Assembly (NCBI RefSeq): GCF_046602855.1
Contig: NZ_JBKINJ010000001.1
Span: 1,426,001 to 1,490,000, forward strand
Length of the DNA: 64,000 nucleotides
Direction: 5' to 3'
Origin: Gracilimonas sp046602855
GTDB taxonomy: Bacteria; Bacteroidota; Rhodothermia; Balneolales; Balneolaceae
A program made the translations under genes and the position numbers. Below the pieces are notes generated by a model. It worked only from the letters and a program-made list of their open reading frames with translations, was not told the DNA's origin and searched no databases. This document shows positions 40,738 through 51,138 of the stretch, piece by piece (position 1 is the first letter of the stretch; each line of letters begins with the position of its first letter).

Positions 40738-43700
40738 TTAGTACCTCCCGTTCTGATCGACTTCGTTCATCGGAGCTTCAGGTAAGAGTCTAAGGGGTGG
40801 CAGGAACGTTCTTGCGGTGTTGTACATAAAGGAAGGTAAGTTCTCTTCACTTGTGTAATTACCACTTCCAACGCCTTTCGCTGTGTTGATTGTGTTTTCA
40901 ATTAAACGCTGACCCATTGAAAGACCGGCTGGAGTTACATCCCCAAACCTTATCACTCCAGAAGAAACCGGCCCACCTAATCCGATGTCCATTGCTTCCG
41001 TAGCTGTCCTCATCCCCAATGCCCAAGTATATGCCGTCAAATGAGCTAAGTCTTTCTTGGCGTTTGGATCGGTAATGTACCCAAGATGGTATTGTTCTTC
41101 AGGTTTGGCGAACCTGTTGATTGCAACATCCCCTACCTTAAATTCGCCCGAACCATAGCCTTCTTTACGTAGCTCATCTTTGGCTTTTCGATTATCCCAA
41201 CCCATTATTTCATTTGTGTTAAAGGCAAGGTACGCCATTGCTGTTCTTACTGACCATTTGTATACAGAGTTAATACCTGTGGCCATTAGTGATTTACCCA
41301 ACGTATCTAACGCTAAGTATGGCATATCGTCAATGGCCTCTTGGCTGAACCCTTTCTTCTTCAAATACCCAATGCGTTTGTCGCCTCTTAATCGGCTCAT
41401 CGTCATTACGTTAATCAGTTTCAACTTACTCATTGGACCGGTATCAGCGTTTTTAGCACCGTGTTTCGTGATCCATTCGTTTAAGGGGTTCAATCCTCTG
41501 CGTTTAACAATCTGTAAAGCTTGGTTAAATGAGAAGTTCCAAAAGGTAGTCAGGGTTTTCCCTGCTGTTGAGTGGAATCCTTCTGGACGCCATACCTTGT
41601 TCTTCCCGTGATATGTTTCGGTAGCTGTGTGAACAATCTTCTCAAAGATGTCTTCCATCTCTGCGTTGAGTTCAGGCATTTTACCGTCTCTCATATCCTT
41701 CATCCCTACTTCGAGTTCTTCAACGCCTTCGATAAATTTTTCGATCTTGTTTGAAGGAATACCGAGTAGTTCCATTTTGGTTTCGACGTCGTTTTTGGAA
41801 AGACCAACGTCTGTCCCGTCTGCCATCTGTTTTGACTTCTTAGCCATATCGATAGCTTCGTGAGCAAAGGCTACCCAATTAAGAGTAAGGTTGGTTTCGT
41901 TTTTGGACCTCAAGTTACCTAATGCAAGTCTCGGAACTATATTGTCTTGGACCGGAGACCCATTTACACGGATCGCTTTTGGTATGATCTTTCTGAAATC
42001 AACTTTATCTGTGAAGGTTTCCTGCCACGTTTTTGAACCACTTGCCAATGTACTTGCGGATTTGTGGCGTAATTTTCTTCCGCCTAACACTCCAGCGAAT
42101 TTCTGTTTGTCATCAAAATCAGCAAAGGTATCGTCTATTCCAGAAATGATGTGGTGTCTTTTAGACATGTCGATCAGGTTATTTAACTGAGATGTGGAAA
42201 GTGAATTCCCGTACATCTTACCTGTTGACTTATAGCTCGTGTGGATGGCTGTAGAAATTAATGGCTGGACTGTATCGAGAAGTGAAATGTTCATTGAGTA
42301 CATACCGTACAACATACTTCTGTAAGCCTCTGAAAGTTGTTGGGCCATCATCCTGTTCGCTATAAACGCTTTCTTGTCGGTAGCTGTCGCCATCTCTGGG
42401 ACAATGTTACCCACTGCGTTGTATGCTGTTCGCATTCTATCGACGATCGTTGAGGCGTGTTGAGAGTCGCCGGTTATTTTCGTCATCTCCGCTTTCATCG
42501 GTTTGAAGAATTCGGACTGTAACGATTTCGAATCGAACACACCTTCTTGCATCATTCTAATACGGAAGTTTGTGTCTCTCGCGTACCGGTCAAGGGTAGA
42601 GCGAATGTCGGTTTCAATAAATTTATGATCAATGTGGAACTGTCGTGGACGGTCCAAAAAGTTAGAGTTCTTGGAAAGGCCAGACGTGGACACATAATCG
42701 TAAAAGTCTTCAATGTGTTTCGAGTTCGCGTACTCAACGATGTTGAATGACCGTACATCACCTTCGGGGGTTTTATACTCCATTGAAATATCGTCAAGGT
42801 TCTTGATCACGTATCTTTTAGCTGACTGTGTGGACCCGTCTTTTCCTTTGACGTCCACGATACGTTCTTCGATCATATCTGCTTGCTTGAGTCTGGCAAG
42901 TAAGGTCGCGTTAGGGTTGGTGTCGGCTTCAATCTCTGTAAGTTCTCCGAGTCGTTGGAAGAATCGTTGACGAAGATCGTTGGGAACCCCATCACCATCT
43001 AATTCCAACATCTGTTTTATTCTGGCTACTGCACTCTCTTCAGAGTCAAACATCTGATCGGTAAGTTTACCGGTTTCTTCATCAAAGACTTTAACGGCAT
43101 CGTTGCCACCATTAAGTTCAAAGATGGAGTCCTTCAGTTGTTTTTCGTACTCTTCTTTTCCAAGTTCAGCAAACATCTTATTGTTCTTCTTACCAGCAAA
43201 TATCTGAGGGAAGTACATGTCTTCTAAACCAGACGTAGACTTGATCCTCATGTTTCGGATGGTGTTCAGTCTTTTTACTGACGCATCTTTCTTTCTGGCT
43301 CGACGAAGTAGTTTCTTTACCGTCTTGTCGCTGTGTGCTTTAATATACTGACTCCACGATCCCTCAAAGTGAAGGTAAAAGTCCGTCAACATCGTAGCGT
43401 ACTGACCTTCGGTGAATTGGTAATCATCTACCTTCAGGTCCGTCTTATCTAATCGTGCTGACTGTATGGCTTTTCGTTCTGCGTCCAACAGAAGACCGTT
43501 ACGTTTTCTAATGATCTTCTTCAATGGTTTCCTCATAGACTCGATCATCTTCATCGCTCTTTCGTCTTCGAGTAGTGCATTGTCAAGTTCACGGGCAATA
43601 CCGGTCTCATCGTTTTCGTACACTTTCTTGACCGATGGGGTCATCTCCAACTGGCGCATTACGCCATCTGAATCACGTCCCAATTTGGAATTCATGAGTC

Positions 43701-46700
43701 GGAAGATTCCTGCGTTGAACGCTTCCAATTGTTGAGCTTCCAATTCTTTACCGGAAGACTCTAATTTAATGATGTCAGAGAATCGTTTGAACTCTTCGTT
43801 GAAAAACTCATTGAACGAATTGGTCCCGAACTCTTTCTCGAAACTGTCCTTAAAACGGGTCATCATTTGATGACGGGCTGTCGGCATACCTTCCAAGACC
43901 TTCACAAGTCTCTTAGCGGTTGGAGAGCCTGATCTTTTTGCTGTGGTCAATGTAGACTGTGTCCAGCTACTACTCATGATCATATCGATCGCTTTGCCTG
44001 AATTCTTCGCCATAAGGACCGCCTTCTCGATAGAATCGACGGCACGTTTAAACAACGGGTCTTTACTGGAAATGGTAACTCCCAATGCCCGTCCTTTATC
44101 TTCCAATTCTTTACCGTCCGCTTTCAGGGTGTTCTGTAGTCGAGGGTCATCAAGTTTAGTTTTCGCTTTCTTAGCGAATCCTTTGACCCCTGTGGACACC
44201 AACTTGTAGGACTTGGGTGCGTACCTCATCCATCCCTTTCGGGCGAGTCCTGCGCCAATTAGGGCCATTACCATTCCGCTCAACCCAGCGCCTTCCATCT
44301 CGCGCTCATCATACTCAAAAGCACCTGATTTCTCGGACAACGCCATTATGCCAAGACCAGCCGTCGTCATTGCGAATGGTTTATAGATACCGGTCTTATC
44401 CATATCAACCAACGTGGCCTTACCAACGGCACGTCCGGCGGGGCCGATGAGTTTAACCATAGCTTCTTTTCCGCCTGTCAGCACTTTTTGTACCTTATAG
44501 TTATTGAAGACGTCTCCCATCCCCATACTTATGGTGTCCCCTGTTTCCACGTCGTTAGGGTCCATCCGTTTTGCTTCGGACATTTTACTGGCCGGTTTGC
44601 TGTTTGTCGTCACTGGCTCTTCAAAGTCAAGAGATCGGATTTGAGAAAGGATTCGTTCGGGGATGCCCATGCCTTCAAGGTCTGTTAGTATTTTTTCCTT
44701 GTCGGTCATTTTCTTACCATTACTTCCACCGGCACGGTAGGAAGGGGATTCGCCGATTCTCTCTATCTTAGACACATCTTTCAGATTGGTATTCAAAGCG
44801 TTCGTTGCATCCATGACTTGATCTTCACCAATGGTTGCGTATACCTTTTCTCCTTTGTGTGTGAAACGGATGGAATCGATGTTGTCGTTGACCATCTCGT
44901 CTACGTTTCTACTGGTCACCGCGTTCTTCTTGGTAGGTGTCATCGCGTCCATTGATCTTTGGATGTTTGCGAAAAACTCTCCGCTCGGATCGGGTTTCAC
45001 CACGAAACCACTTGCACCGGTAATCGGATTGTCTACTTCTACCATTGACACACGTTGTAGTGTACCATTCTGTGTGGCCAATTCGTTAGGGGAAATGTAC
45101 CGATAGAATGGGTTCATCTTATACACACCATCGATCTTAATGAGTCTGGTCGAAGGCACGGTCTCGTCCAACCCACCGTTCGGGTGTGTCGGTTTCTTGT
45201 TGACTAAGAAGTGGTCAACTGTACCATCGGCGTTTTGTACATAGTATACGTTTCCTGTCGATCCACCTTTCGAGGAATCGAATTCACGGACGGCCCTTGA
45301 TTTAGTGAGCTTCGTAAAGTCGGTCGCAAGAGACCCACCAAGATTAAAGGCGATCGTTTTAGCTTGTTCAACCGTTTCAGCAACTTCGCCAATGGCTCTT
45401 AAAAACGTTGCTTGTATCCCTGTTTCTTTTAACGCCTCGTCTTTCTTCTTTGCTCTGTTGACGGAAGCCTTGTAAGACTTTTTCTTGCCGTCTTTCAAAC
45501 GTTTGTTTAGAGTTTCTACCTCATCCGAAAGTTTTTCTTCGAACTCGATTTTCGTCTGGTTAGCTTCGACTTCTTCTCTAACTTCCTGTAGTTTCTTGAA
45601 CACTTTCTGTTCAGCTTTAGGATCGGTCTCGTCAATGTCGGAAGAAAGTTTAGCGATCCGGTCAACCAAGAAATCCCGTGCAGATTTAATGGCTCCTTCA
45701 TTGTATTTACTAATGCCGGAGGCCATCGAAGGGGTGTCAATAATATCTGACAACAAGGTTGCTCTCGATGACAACGCGGACACATCGTCCATATTAATCA
45801 TCTCACCATTCTCATCTTTGAACCAAGACTTCTTAGTGTCTGAAAGCTCTTCTACTTCTTCGAGTAGTTTCTTTGAATGGTTAGTTTTGCGTTCAATGTG
45901 ATTTAATGCGGTAGCGACTTTTTCTAATTCTTCTGTCGCCTGTTCAGCTTCTTTGCCTGTTGATTTATGTATCGTTGTTTGAAGCTCTTTGGCTCGGTTC
46001 TCTAATTCGTTGGTTGTCCTTGAAAGATCGGAAGGGTCTTTGTACCTCTCGTTCCCTTCAAGGTATTCTGAAGCGGTCTTAGTCTCTTGTTTAACATCGT
46101 CGGTAGTTTTGACTCTACCTCTGGCGTCTCCCTTGACGGAAGCGAACTTCTTGCGACTTCGCAAGAATTCCAAGACGTTGTTCAATCTTTTGATTTCGAC
46201 CTCTAAACGTTGGGCCTGTTCAGGATCGGACTTTTCAATGGTTCTTGTTTTGTTCTCAATTCGTTCACTGACCTTTTTAATGGCTCCCTTAACTTGTTTA
46301 GGGTCTTGAAGGTCAACTTCACCATCGGGGTCGATCTTAGTTTTGAAAGCGACTTTACCTTCTGTCAATCGCTCGTCGAGTTTCACCTTATCTATGTTCT
46401 TACTCAGTGGACCATTGGCTTCTTCTTCGGCTTTACCGGTAATTTCACCAACGTCGTATTTCTCTCTGAATGTGTTTCCAGAAGGGGTTTCGACGATTAT
46501 TTCATCGCCTTCTATTCCTTTCACGATACCGCTTCCTTTTGGAGAATGGTAAGGTTTACCAAACTTATCGAAGAAAAACTGGTTACCGAGTTCATTATCT
46601 ATTTCTGAAGGTCTGTTACTTTTGGTAAAGGCTTCGAACGCTTCTTCTCTGGCTTCTTCGGTGAATTTTTGGGACGTCTTTCTATTCAACCCACCAATCA

Positions 46701-49700
46701 GATCGTTCATCCAATCCTTTCCTTTGGGTTCAACCACTTTAAACTTCCCGTCACCGACGGATTCGACTTTAGCGTTTGGGATCGTGTGGGCCATTTCGAC
46801 AGCCTCACCTTTCGTCATGTACTTCGAACCGGCTTCTGTTTGGTGGAGTTTGTACTCTATGCCGTCCACTTTTTTCAATTCAGAGATGAAACCGTTGTAC
46901 GTTTCTTCATCCATTACTTGCGACATCTTACCAGACACTTCTTCCCAAAAGTCATCATACATTTTGTCCGCCATTTCATCGATAGCTTTCATGTCCTGAT
47001 CACCTTTGGATAAGGTCTTGTCGTAGTCTACTAAGGTCTCTTTGATACGGGTACGTAAATCTTTTACGACCGGTCCGAGATTCTTCGTAAACGTATTGGC
47101 AAGGTACTCTGGACTGTGAGACCACGCATCGGTTGTTCTTGATACTCCCTTAGCGCTCTCCTTCAATCCTTCTTTTAGGTTTTTGACTGGTTCGTCGGTC
47201 ATGCCGGAATTCAAGTATTTGAAAAAGGCGATGGTATCAGATTGGTACACTTTGAATGGATCATCAGTTTTTTTAACACCTGTTACCCCGTAATCCATAC
47301 TCTTAAACTCACCGTTCTTAATGAGTTTTCCCATATTAATATTAGCTCTCGCAACTCCAAGTGCAGAATCGAATAACACCCCAAGAGCTTCATCTGCTAA
47401 AACACTGATCCCAATTTTAGTAAGTTTCCCGCCTAACGAATTACCGTGGCTTTTGTACCACCCTTCGGTGTCGGTTTCGTATCCTGCGTAATCGGTCGCA
47501 ACGTCAACAAACCCAGAACCAAATAACGACTCTGAATCTTGGTATTCTTCATCTGCGAATGTGCTGGTGATTTCGAACAACGCTGTACCTGTGGTAAAAT
47601 CCAATACGTTTGACAATGGGTTGTTGCCGTTCCTTAATCCCGTTGCCAATTTCTGCATTTTGGACCCAGAGTTCTTGTACAACATCGCTCCCGTTTTATC
47701 TTTAGGGAGTTTTAAGAATTTTGCGGATGTGGAGAGGTTCTTCGATTGTCTCAAGTCAGACAACGCCTTCATTGCTTGGGTTGCCTTTCTGTTTTGAATT
47801 GCTTTAGTCAATCCTTTCCCAATTTGTTTATTGGCGGTTCTACCGCCCATTTTTAATCCACCGATGAACCAAAGCATTGGGGTTGCGATACTCACACCTT
47901 TTTGAGTCCAGCTATCTGTAAAACTCCAAAGGTTGCCGTCTTTCATGTCCCGAAACTGTTGGTACATGACGTCAAAATCTTTTCTTAACTCTTTCGATGT
48001 TTCAGCTTCGCCATTTTTAAATAGATTGGCCGTTTTCTCGTACAGGTCAGCCCCTTCACCGAGCATCGCATATAACTTCTCTCCGGCGAACTGAGCGACC
48101 ATTTGACTGGTTGCATGAGTAAAGGTACTCAACACGTTCTGCCCCCACTGTAGACCACTCTGGTCCAATTCGTACGCCACTTCAACGTTGCCGTTTCGTT
48201 GGGATAAGGGTTCGTCTGAAGGAACTTTTTGAACATCGTCTTCGAGAATGACTTCTCGTACAACGTTACCATTGTCGTCGTACGTTCTCTCTACTTTATT
48301 TACGTAAGAGTTGTTGAAGAATCTTCTTTTTTCTTCGTCCTGTACTCTCCCCATTCTGTTGGGTTCAAGAATTACTTCCGCCCCTTCTTTCCGTATAACA
48401 GTTTTCAACGACGACCGTTGATCAAGAATGTCCAATGCGGTTTGAACCATTAATGGGGCTTCGTCCATTTTCACGCGGTATTCCATTTGGCCTTCGCCAA
48501 TTTTTCTCGCACCACCATTCTTAAACGAATATCCGGCCACCGTTTTAAATAGATCGTCAACACCAAATCCGGCTTCACCATCTTCCACAAATTTGGAGAG
48601 GTACAGGGTCATCATTTTGTAATTCTCAGAATCACGAAATGCGTTGTCTGAAGAGTTCGAAATTCCATTCACGAATTCTTCGGGTGTTGTTTCAAGTTTC
48701 TTCGCCATCGCTTCGTACGCTTTGACTGACTTAAATCCTATACCACCCCCTTCTAATTCTTCGGGTTTAACGTCAGCGAGGTCTTCAGTGTCCGGTGTCT
48801 GGCCAAAGGTCATCTCAAAAAGCCCCATCATCGCTTTCGAATCTACAGACTCAAATGGTCTATCTTTGGTTTCTTTCGACGCAAACTCAGGATGCTTTTC
48901 GTCGTACCAACGGCGTGAAAACGCATTGTGGTTATACTCGTTAGCTTTTTTAGGAACGAACGGTTTGAACTCGATGTCTTTAGCTGTTGAATCAACATAA
49001 TCGTAAGGGGCGATGCCTTCCTTATTTTCTTTGGTCAAGTAGTCAAAGGCTGTACGTGCTGTGGACGTTTGTTCCTCGTACGGTTTGTCTGGATCATACA
49101 TAGTCGCATAATTCAGATATTGGGTGAGTCCTTCCTTGTTGTACTTCTCGTACATCAAAAAGGCTTTTGAATATTCTTGCGGGTTCTGTTGTTTGGCTGT
49201 AGGGTCGAGGAAACCAACGTTGTGGGATTTGTTCAACTCCCTGTCAAACTCTTCGATCTTGTCTTTCATCAAAGACCCATAAAGTGTAGAGTCTGCACCG
49301 ATTTGGTCTCTTAATGCAACATCGTCAATTGATAGATTGTTGCCGTCAACATACTCTTCGTACTTATCTTTGTTACTAAAGATAGTCGTTTGAGGATTGT
49401 TAATGAGGGGTTCGTTATTGTCAGTTCTTTTTGTTCTCAGGGAACTTGAGATCGTAGTGGCTACGTCTTCGCCTGAATATGTGGTACGGGTAACAAGACC
49501 TCGTAATTCGGCCTTAGTGGTATTGAAGAGCTTTCCTTTATCGACCTCAGTTGTGTCGGGCATCTCAGCCATCTTATTGTTCACCATCGAAGAAGTGACC
49601 GAATCAAAAAAGTTACCGTTCGTTCTCATCTGGTCCATAACGTAGGTGGGATCAAGACCAGTCGCTTCGGGAACGAATTGTTTTATGTACTCGCCGATCT

Positions 49701-49809
49701 GTTTGTCCTCGGCTGTGTATCTTTCTTGGGTTGGTGTTGGGTCTTTCTTTTCAACGTCATTGTGTACAACCGTACCTTGAGTACCGCTACTTTTTTGTTG
49801 ATCGTTCAT
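40738..49809 (-). CDS. Giant phage virion-associated / large polyvalent-type protein
   Basis: At 3,023 aa this gene takes up 9.1 kb. Visible parts are: a polar helical N-terminus (1-600); hydrophobic stretches near 645 (VSIATPMLWFIGGL) and again near 1,830-1,860 (AGLGIMALSE, GMVMALIGAGLA); KOW/SH3-like strands (GIVKGIEGDEIIVET near 1,110); long coiled coils at about 1,170-1,520; and a C-terminal helical region with GKTLTTFWNFSFNQALQIV and AYLAFNTNEIMGW, typical of ends of phage large polyvalent or internal virion proteins. It is last in the late operon, after a lysozyme and a LysM gene. An ejection or internal virion role is my inference. I found no RNA-polymerase or protease active-site motif. 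Confidence 0.6.
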   Translation of the reverse strand: MNDQQKSSGTQGTVVHNDVEKKDPTPTQERYTAEDKQIGEYIKQFVPEATGLDPTYVMDQMRTNGNFFDSVTSSMVNNKMAEMPDTTEVDKGKLFNTTKAELRGLVTRTTYSGEDVATTISSSLRTKRTDNNEPLINNPQTTIFSNKDKYEEYVDGNNLSIDDVALRDQIGADSTLYGSLMKDKIEEFDRELNKSHNVGFLDPTAKQQNPQEYSKAFLMYEKYNKEGLTQYLNYATMYDPDKPYEEQTSTARTAFDYLTKENKEGIAPYDYVDSTAKDIEFKPFVPKKANEYNHNAFSRRWYDEKHPEFASKETKDRPFESVDSKAMMGLFEMTFGQTPDTEDLADVKPEELEGGGIGFKSVKAYEAMAKKLETTPEEFVNGISNSSDNAFRDSENYKMMTLYLSKFVEDGEAGFGVDDLFKTVAGYSFKNGGARKIGEGQMEYRVKMDEAPLMVQTALDILDQRSSLKTVIRKEGAEVILEPNRMGRVQDEEKRRFFNNSYVNKVERTYDDNGNVVREVILEDDVQKVPSDEPLSQRNGNVEVAYELDQSGLQWGQNVLSTFTHATSQMVAQFAGEKLYAMLGEGADLYEKTANLFKNGEAETSKELRKDFDVMYQQFRDMKDGNLWSFTDSWTQKGVSIATPMLWFIGGLKMGGRTANKQIGKGLTKAIQNRKATQAMKALSDLRQSKNLSTSAKFLKLPKDKTGAMLYKNSGSKMQKLATGLRNGNNPLSNVLDFTTGTALFEITSTFADEEYQDSESLFGSGFVDVATDYAGYETDTEGWYKSHGNSLGGKLTKIGISVLADEALGVLFDSALGVARANINMGKLIKNGEFKSMDYGVTGVKKTDDPFKVYQSDTIAFFKYLNSGMTDEPVKNLKEGLKESAKGVSRTTDAWSHSPEYLANTFTKNLGPVVKDLRTRIKETLVDYDKTLSKGDQDMKAIDEMADKMYDDFWEEVSGKMSQVMDEETYNGFISELKKVDGIEYKLHQTEAGSKYMTKGEAVEMAHTIPNAKVESVGDGKFKVVEPKGKDWMNDLIGGLNRKTSQKFTEEAREEAFEAFTKSNRPSEIDNELGNQFFFDKFGKPYHSPKGSGIVKGIEGDEIIVETPSGNTFREKYDVGEITGKAEEEANGPLSKNIDKVKLDERLTEGKVAFKTKIDPDGEVDLQDPKQVKGAIKKVSERIENKTRTIEKSDPEQAQRLEVEIKRLNNVLEFLRSRKKFASVKGDARGRVKTTDDVKQETKTASEYLEGNERYKDPSDLSRTTNELENRAKELQTTIHKSTGKEAEQATEELEKVATALNHIERKTNHSKKLLEEVEELSDTKKSWFKDENGEMINMDDVSALSSRATLLSDIIDTPSMASGISKYNEGAIKSARDFLVDRIAKLSSDIDETDPKAEQKVFKKLQEVREEVEANQTKIEFEEKLSDEVETLNKRLKDGKKKSYKASVNRAKKKDEALKETGIQATFLRAIGEVAETVEQAKTIAFNLGGSLATDFTKLTKSRAVREFDSSKGGSTGNVYYVQNADGTVDHFLVNKKPTHPNGGLDETVPSTRLIKIDGVYKMNPFYRYISPNELATQNGTLQRVSMVEVDNPITGASGFVVKPDPSGEFFANIQRSMDAMTPTKKNAVTSRNVDEMVNDNIDSIRFTHKGEKVYATIGEDQVMDATNALNTNLKDVSKIERIGESPSYRAGGSNGKKMTDKEKILTDLEGMGIPERILSQIRSLDFEEPVTTNSKPASKMSEAKRMDPNDVETGDTISMGMGDVFNNYKVQKVLTGGKEAMVKLIGPAGRAVGKATLVDMDKTGIYKPFAMTTAGLGIMALSEKSGAFEYDEREMEGAGLSGMVMALIGAGLARKGWMRYAPKSYKLVSTGVKGFAKKAKTKLDDPRLQNTLKADGKELEDKGRALGVTISSKDPLFKRAVDSIEKAVLMAKNSGKAIDMIMSSSWTQSTLTTAKRSGSPTAKRLVKVLEGMPTARHQMMTRFKDSFEKEFGTNSFNEFFNEEFKRFSDIIKLESSGKELEAQQLEAFNAGIFRLMNSKLGRDSDGVMRQLEMTPSVKKVYENDETGIARELDNALLEDERAMKMIESMRKPLKKIIRKRNGLLLDAERKAIQSARLDKTDLKVDDYQFTEGQYATMLTDFYLHFEGSWSQYIKAHSDKTVKKLLRRARKKDASVKRLNTIRNMRIKSTSGLEDMYFPQIFAGKKNNKMFAELGKEEYEKQLKDSIFELNGGNDAVKVFDEETGKLTDQMFDSEESAVARIKQMLELDGDGVPNDLRQRFFQRLGELTEIEADTNPNATLLARLKQADMIEERIVDVKGKDGSTQSAKRYVIKNLDDISMEYKTPEGDVRSFNIVEYANSKHIEDFYDYVSTSGLSKNSNFLDRPRQFHIDHKFIETDIRSTLDRYARDTNFRIRMMQEGVFDSKSLQSEFFKPMKAEMTKITGDSQHASTIVDRMRTAYNAVGNIVPEMATATDKKAFIANRMMAQQLSEAYRSMLYGMYSMNISLLDTVQPLISTAIHTSYKSTGKMYGNSLSTSQLNNLIDMSKRHHIISGIDDTFADFDDKQKFAGVLGGRKLRHKSASTLASGSKTWQETFTDKVDFRKIIPKAIRVNGSPVQDNIVPRLALGNLRSKNETNLTLNWVAFAHEAIDMAKKSKQMADGTDVGLSKNDVETKMELLGIPSNKIEKFIEGVEELEVGMKDMRDGKMPELNAEMEDIFEKIVHTATETYHGKNKVWRPEGFHSTAGKTLTTFWNFSFNQALQIVKRRGLNPLNEWITKHGAKNADTGPMSKLKLINVMTMSRLRGDKRIGYLKKKGFSQEAIDDMPYLALDTLGKSLMATGINSVYKWSVRTAMAYLAFNTNEIMGWDNRKAKDELRKEGYGSGEFKVGDVAINRFAKPEEQYHLGYITDPNAKKDLAHLTAYTWALGMRTATEAMDIGLGGPVSSGVIRFGDVTPAGLSMGQRLIENTINTAKGVGSGNYTSEENLPSFMYNTARTFLPPLRLLPEAPMNEVDQNGRY

Positions 49810-49818
49810 AAAATGGGG

Positions 49819-51132
49819 TTACGTTAAATTGTTAATGGTGAGGCTTTCGAATACTGATGGCATTTTCTTGGGGCCAGCCATAGAGGTTGGTTCCCCTTGT
49901 TCTTCGGCTGGGTTGTATAGATAACTGTTTGGGTCAGAATCGTTGACCGCTTTATCTCTTGGGGTAAGTTTCATTTGGTATATCTCATCAATAGACATGT
50001 TCGGATTCGCTCTCTGATAAGACTCGACGATTTTCGAAAGGTTCTCCATCCTTTCTCTAACAAGACTGTATTGTGTCTGTATCTGTTGTTGTTCTGTACT
50101 TAAATCTGTGTAACCGCTAAGGTCGACCGTCAAGTTGTTTTCTAACGTCGAATACCCTTTGTAGGCGTCCCCGATGGTTTTGTTCTGAAAATCGAACGTG
50201 ACTGCACGCGCACCTTCTTCGTCGGTGGCTGGTATGTCGATGGAGACTGGTTCTGAGGTTGACACGTTTATGTACTTGTCGAGAATGTCCATATTCTCTA
50301 TGTCCATATCGGGACGGTCATCTAAAATTGCGTTACCATCCATCACATCTTGAGCGAATGGAGCGTCGATTCTCCCTGTCTTTAAAATGTCTTTCGCTTT
50401 TTGGTGGTAACGTTCGTACGGATAATACGTTGTGGTACGCCCTGCTGAAATGTCTCTAACGGGCATAGGTTCTCCGCGTCTGCGGGTGTTTTCTTTGTAC
50501 TCTACCTGTCCGTCTACGGTGTTTTTCAATTCATGATAATCGGCCAACTCATTATTCAATTGGTCCATCGTAAGGGCTTTACCGTCTTCAAAAATGTTTC
50601 CTCGTACTCTGATCTGTACACCGGCGTCTTCAGTATAAACGGGTTCATATTCGACGTCCATCACGTTTAACAGGTCGCCGTGTTTGTTCTCTAACTCTTC
50701 TCTAATGTCGTCCATCGTATCACCCAAAGAAGACCCTGAACCAGAGTTAGTGGTTTGTTCCCGTAACATGTCCATTTCGTGTTGCTGGCGGTCTTCGCGA
50801 TCGTCGATACCGTCTTCAAGTTTGACGTCGTACCGATCTTCGTTGTAGTCACGCTCGTCATCAACCATTTCTACACGGTCTTCCTGTTGGGTCTCGTAGA
50901 AACTCTCTTTGAATTTCTGACGAGTCTTCTCGATCCCTTCCTGAAAAGCTTGGGAGTCTTCCTGCATACCTTTTTGGAAGTTCTGTTTCGACTTCATTAA
51001 CGCTTTCTGTCGGGCGAATTGTCGCTCTTCTGCTTCACGTTGTTTCTTTTCTTTAAAGCCTACAAGAAGATTGTCCAGTGCTGGGGTCAGCCTGTCTACG
51101 TATCCTTGATAATCAGGTGTTTTTATAGCCAT
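49819..51132 (-). CDS. Coiled-coil virion-type protein
   Basis: This 437-aa acidic, Gln/Glu/Arg-rich protein has strong coiled-coil propensity in residues 20-130 (FKEKKQREAEERQFARQK, REDRQQHEMDMLREQ). The rest is low in hydrophobics and ends in SVFESLTINNLT. No family is recognised. It lies between the LysM gene (6-nt gap) and the giant gene (9-nt gap), so it is probably an internal virion or tail-assembly protein. Confidence 0.72.
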   Translation of the reverse strand: MAIKTPDYQGYVDRLTPALDNLLVGFKEKKQREAEERQFARQKALMKSKQNFQKGMQEDSQAFQEGIEKTRQKFKESFYETQQEDRVEMVDDERDYNEDRYDVKLEDGIDDREDRQQHEMDMLREQTTNSGSGSSLGDTMDDIREELENKHGDLLNVMDVEYEPVYTEDAGVQIRVRGNIFEDGKALTMDQLNNELADYHELKNTVDGQVEYKENTRRRGEPMPVRDISAGRTTTYYPYERYHQKAKDILKTGRIDAPFAQDVMDGNAILDDRPDMDIENMDILDKYINVSTSEPVSIDIPATDEEGARAVTFDFQNKTIGDAYKGYSTLENNLTVDLSGYTDLSTEQQQIQTQYSLVRERMENLSKIVESYQRANPNMSIDEIYQMKLTPRDKAVNDSDPNSYLYNPAEEQGEPTSMAGPKKMPSVFESLTINNLT

Positions 51133-51138
51133 TGTCGT

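Noticed and set aside
40738..49809. Virion RNA polymerase in the giant protein
   Set aside because: I looked for a DFDGD-type catalytic motif. Only ADFDDKQ and ELDGDGVPN occur, without the surrounding RNA-polymerase pattern.
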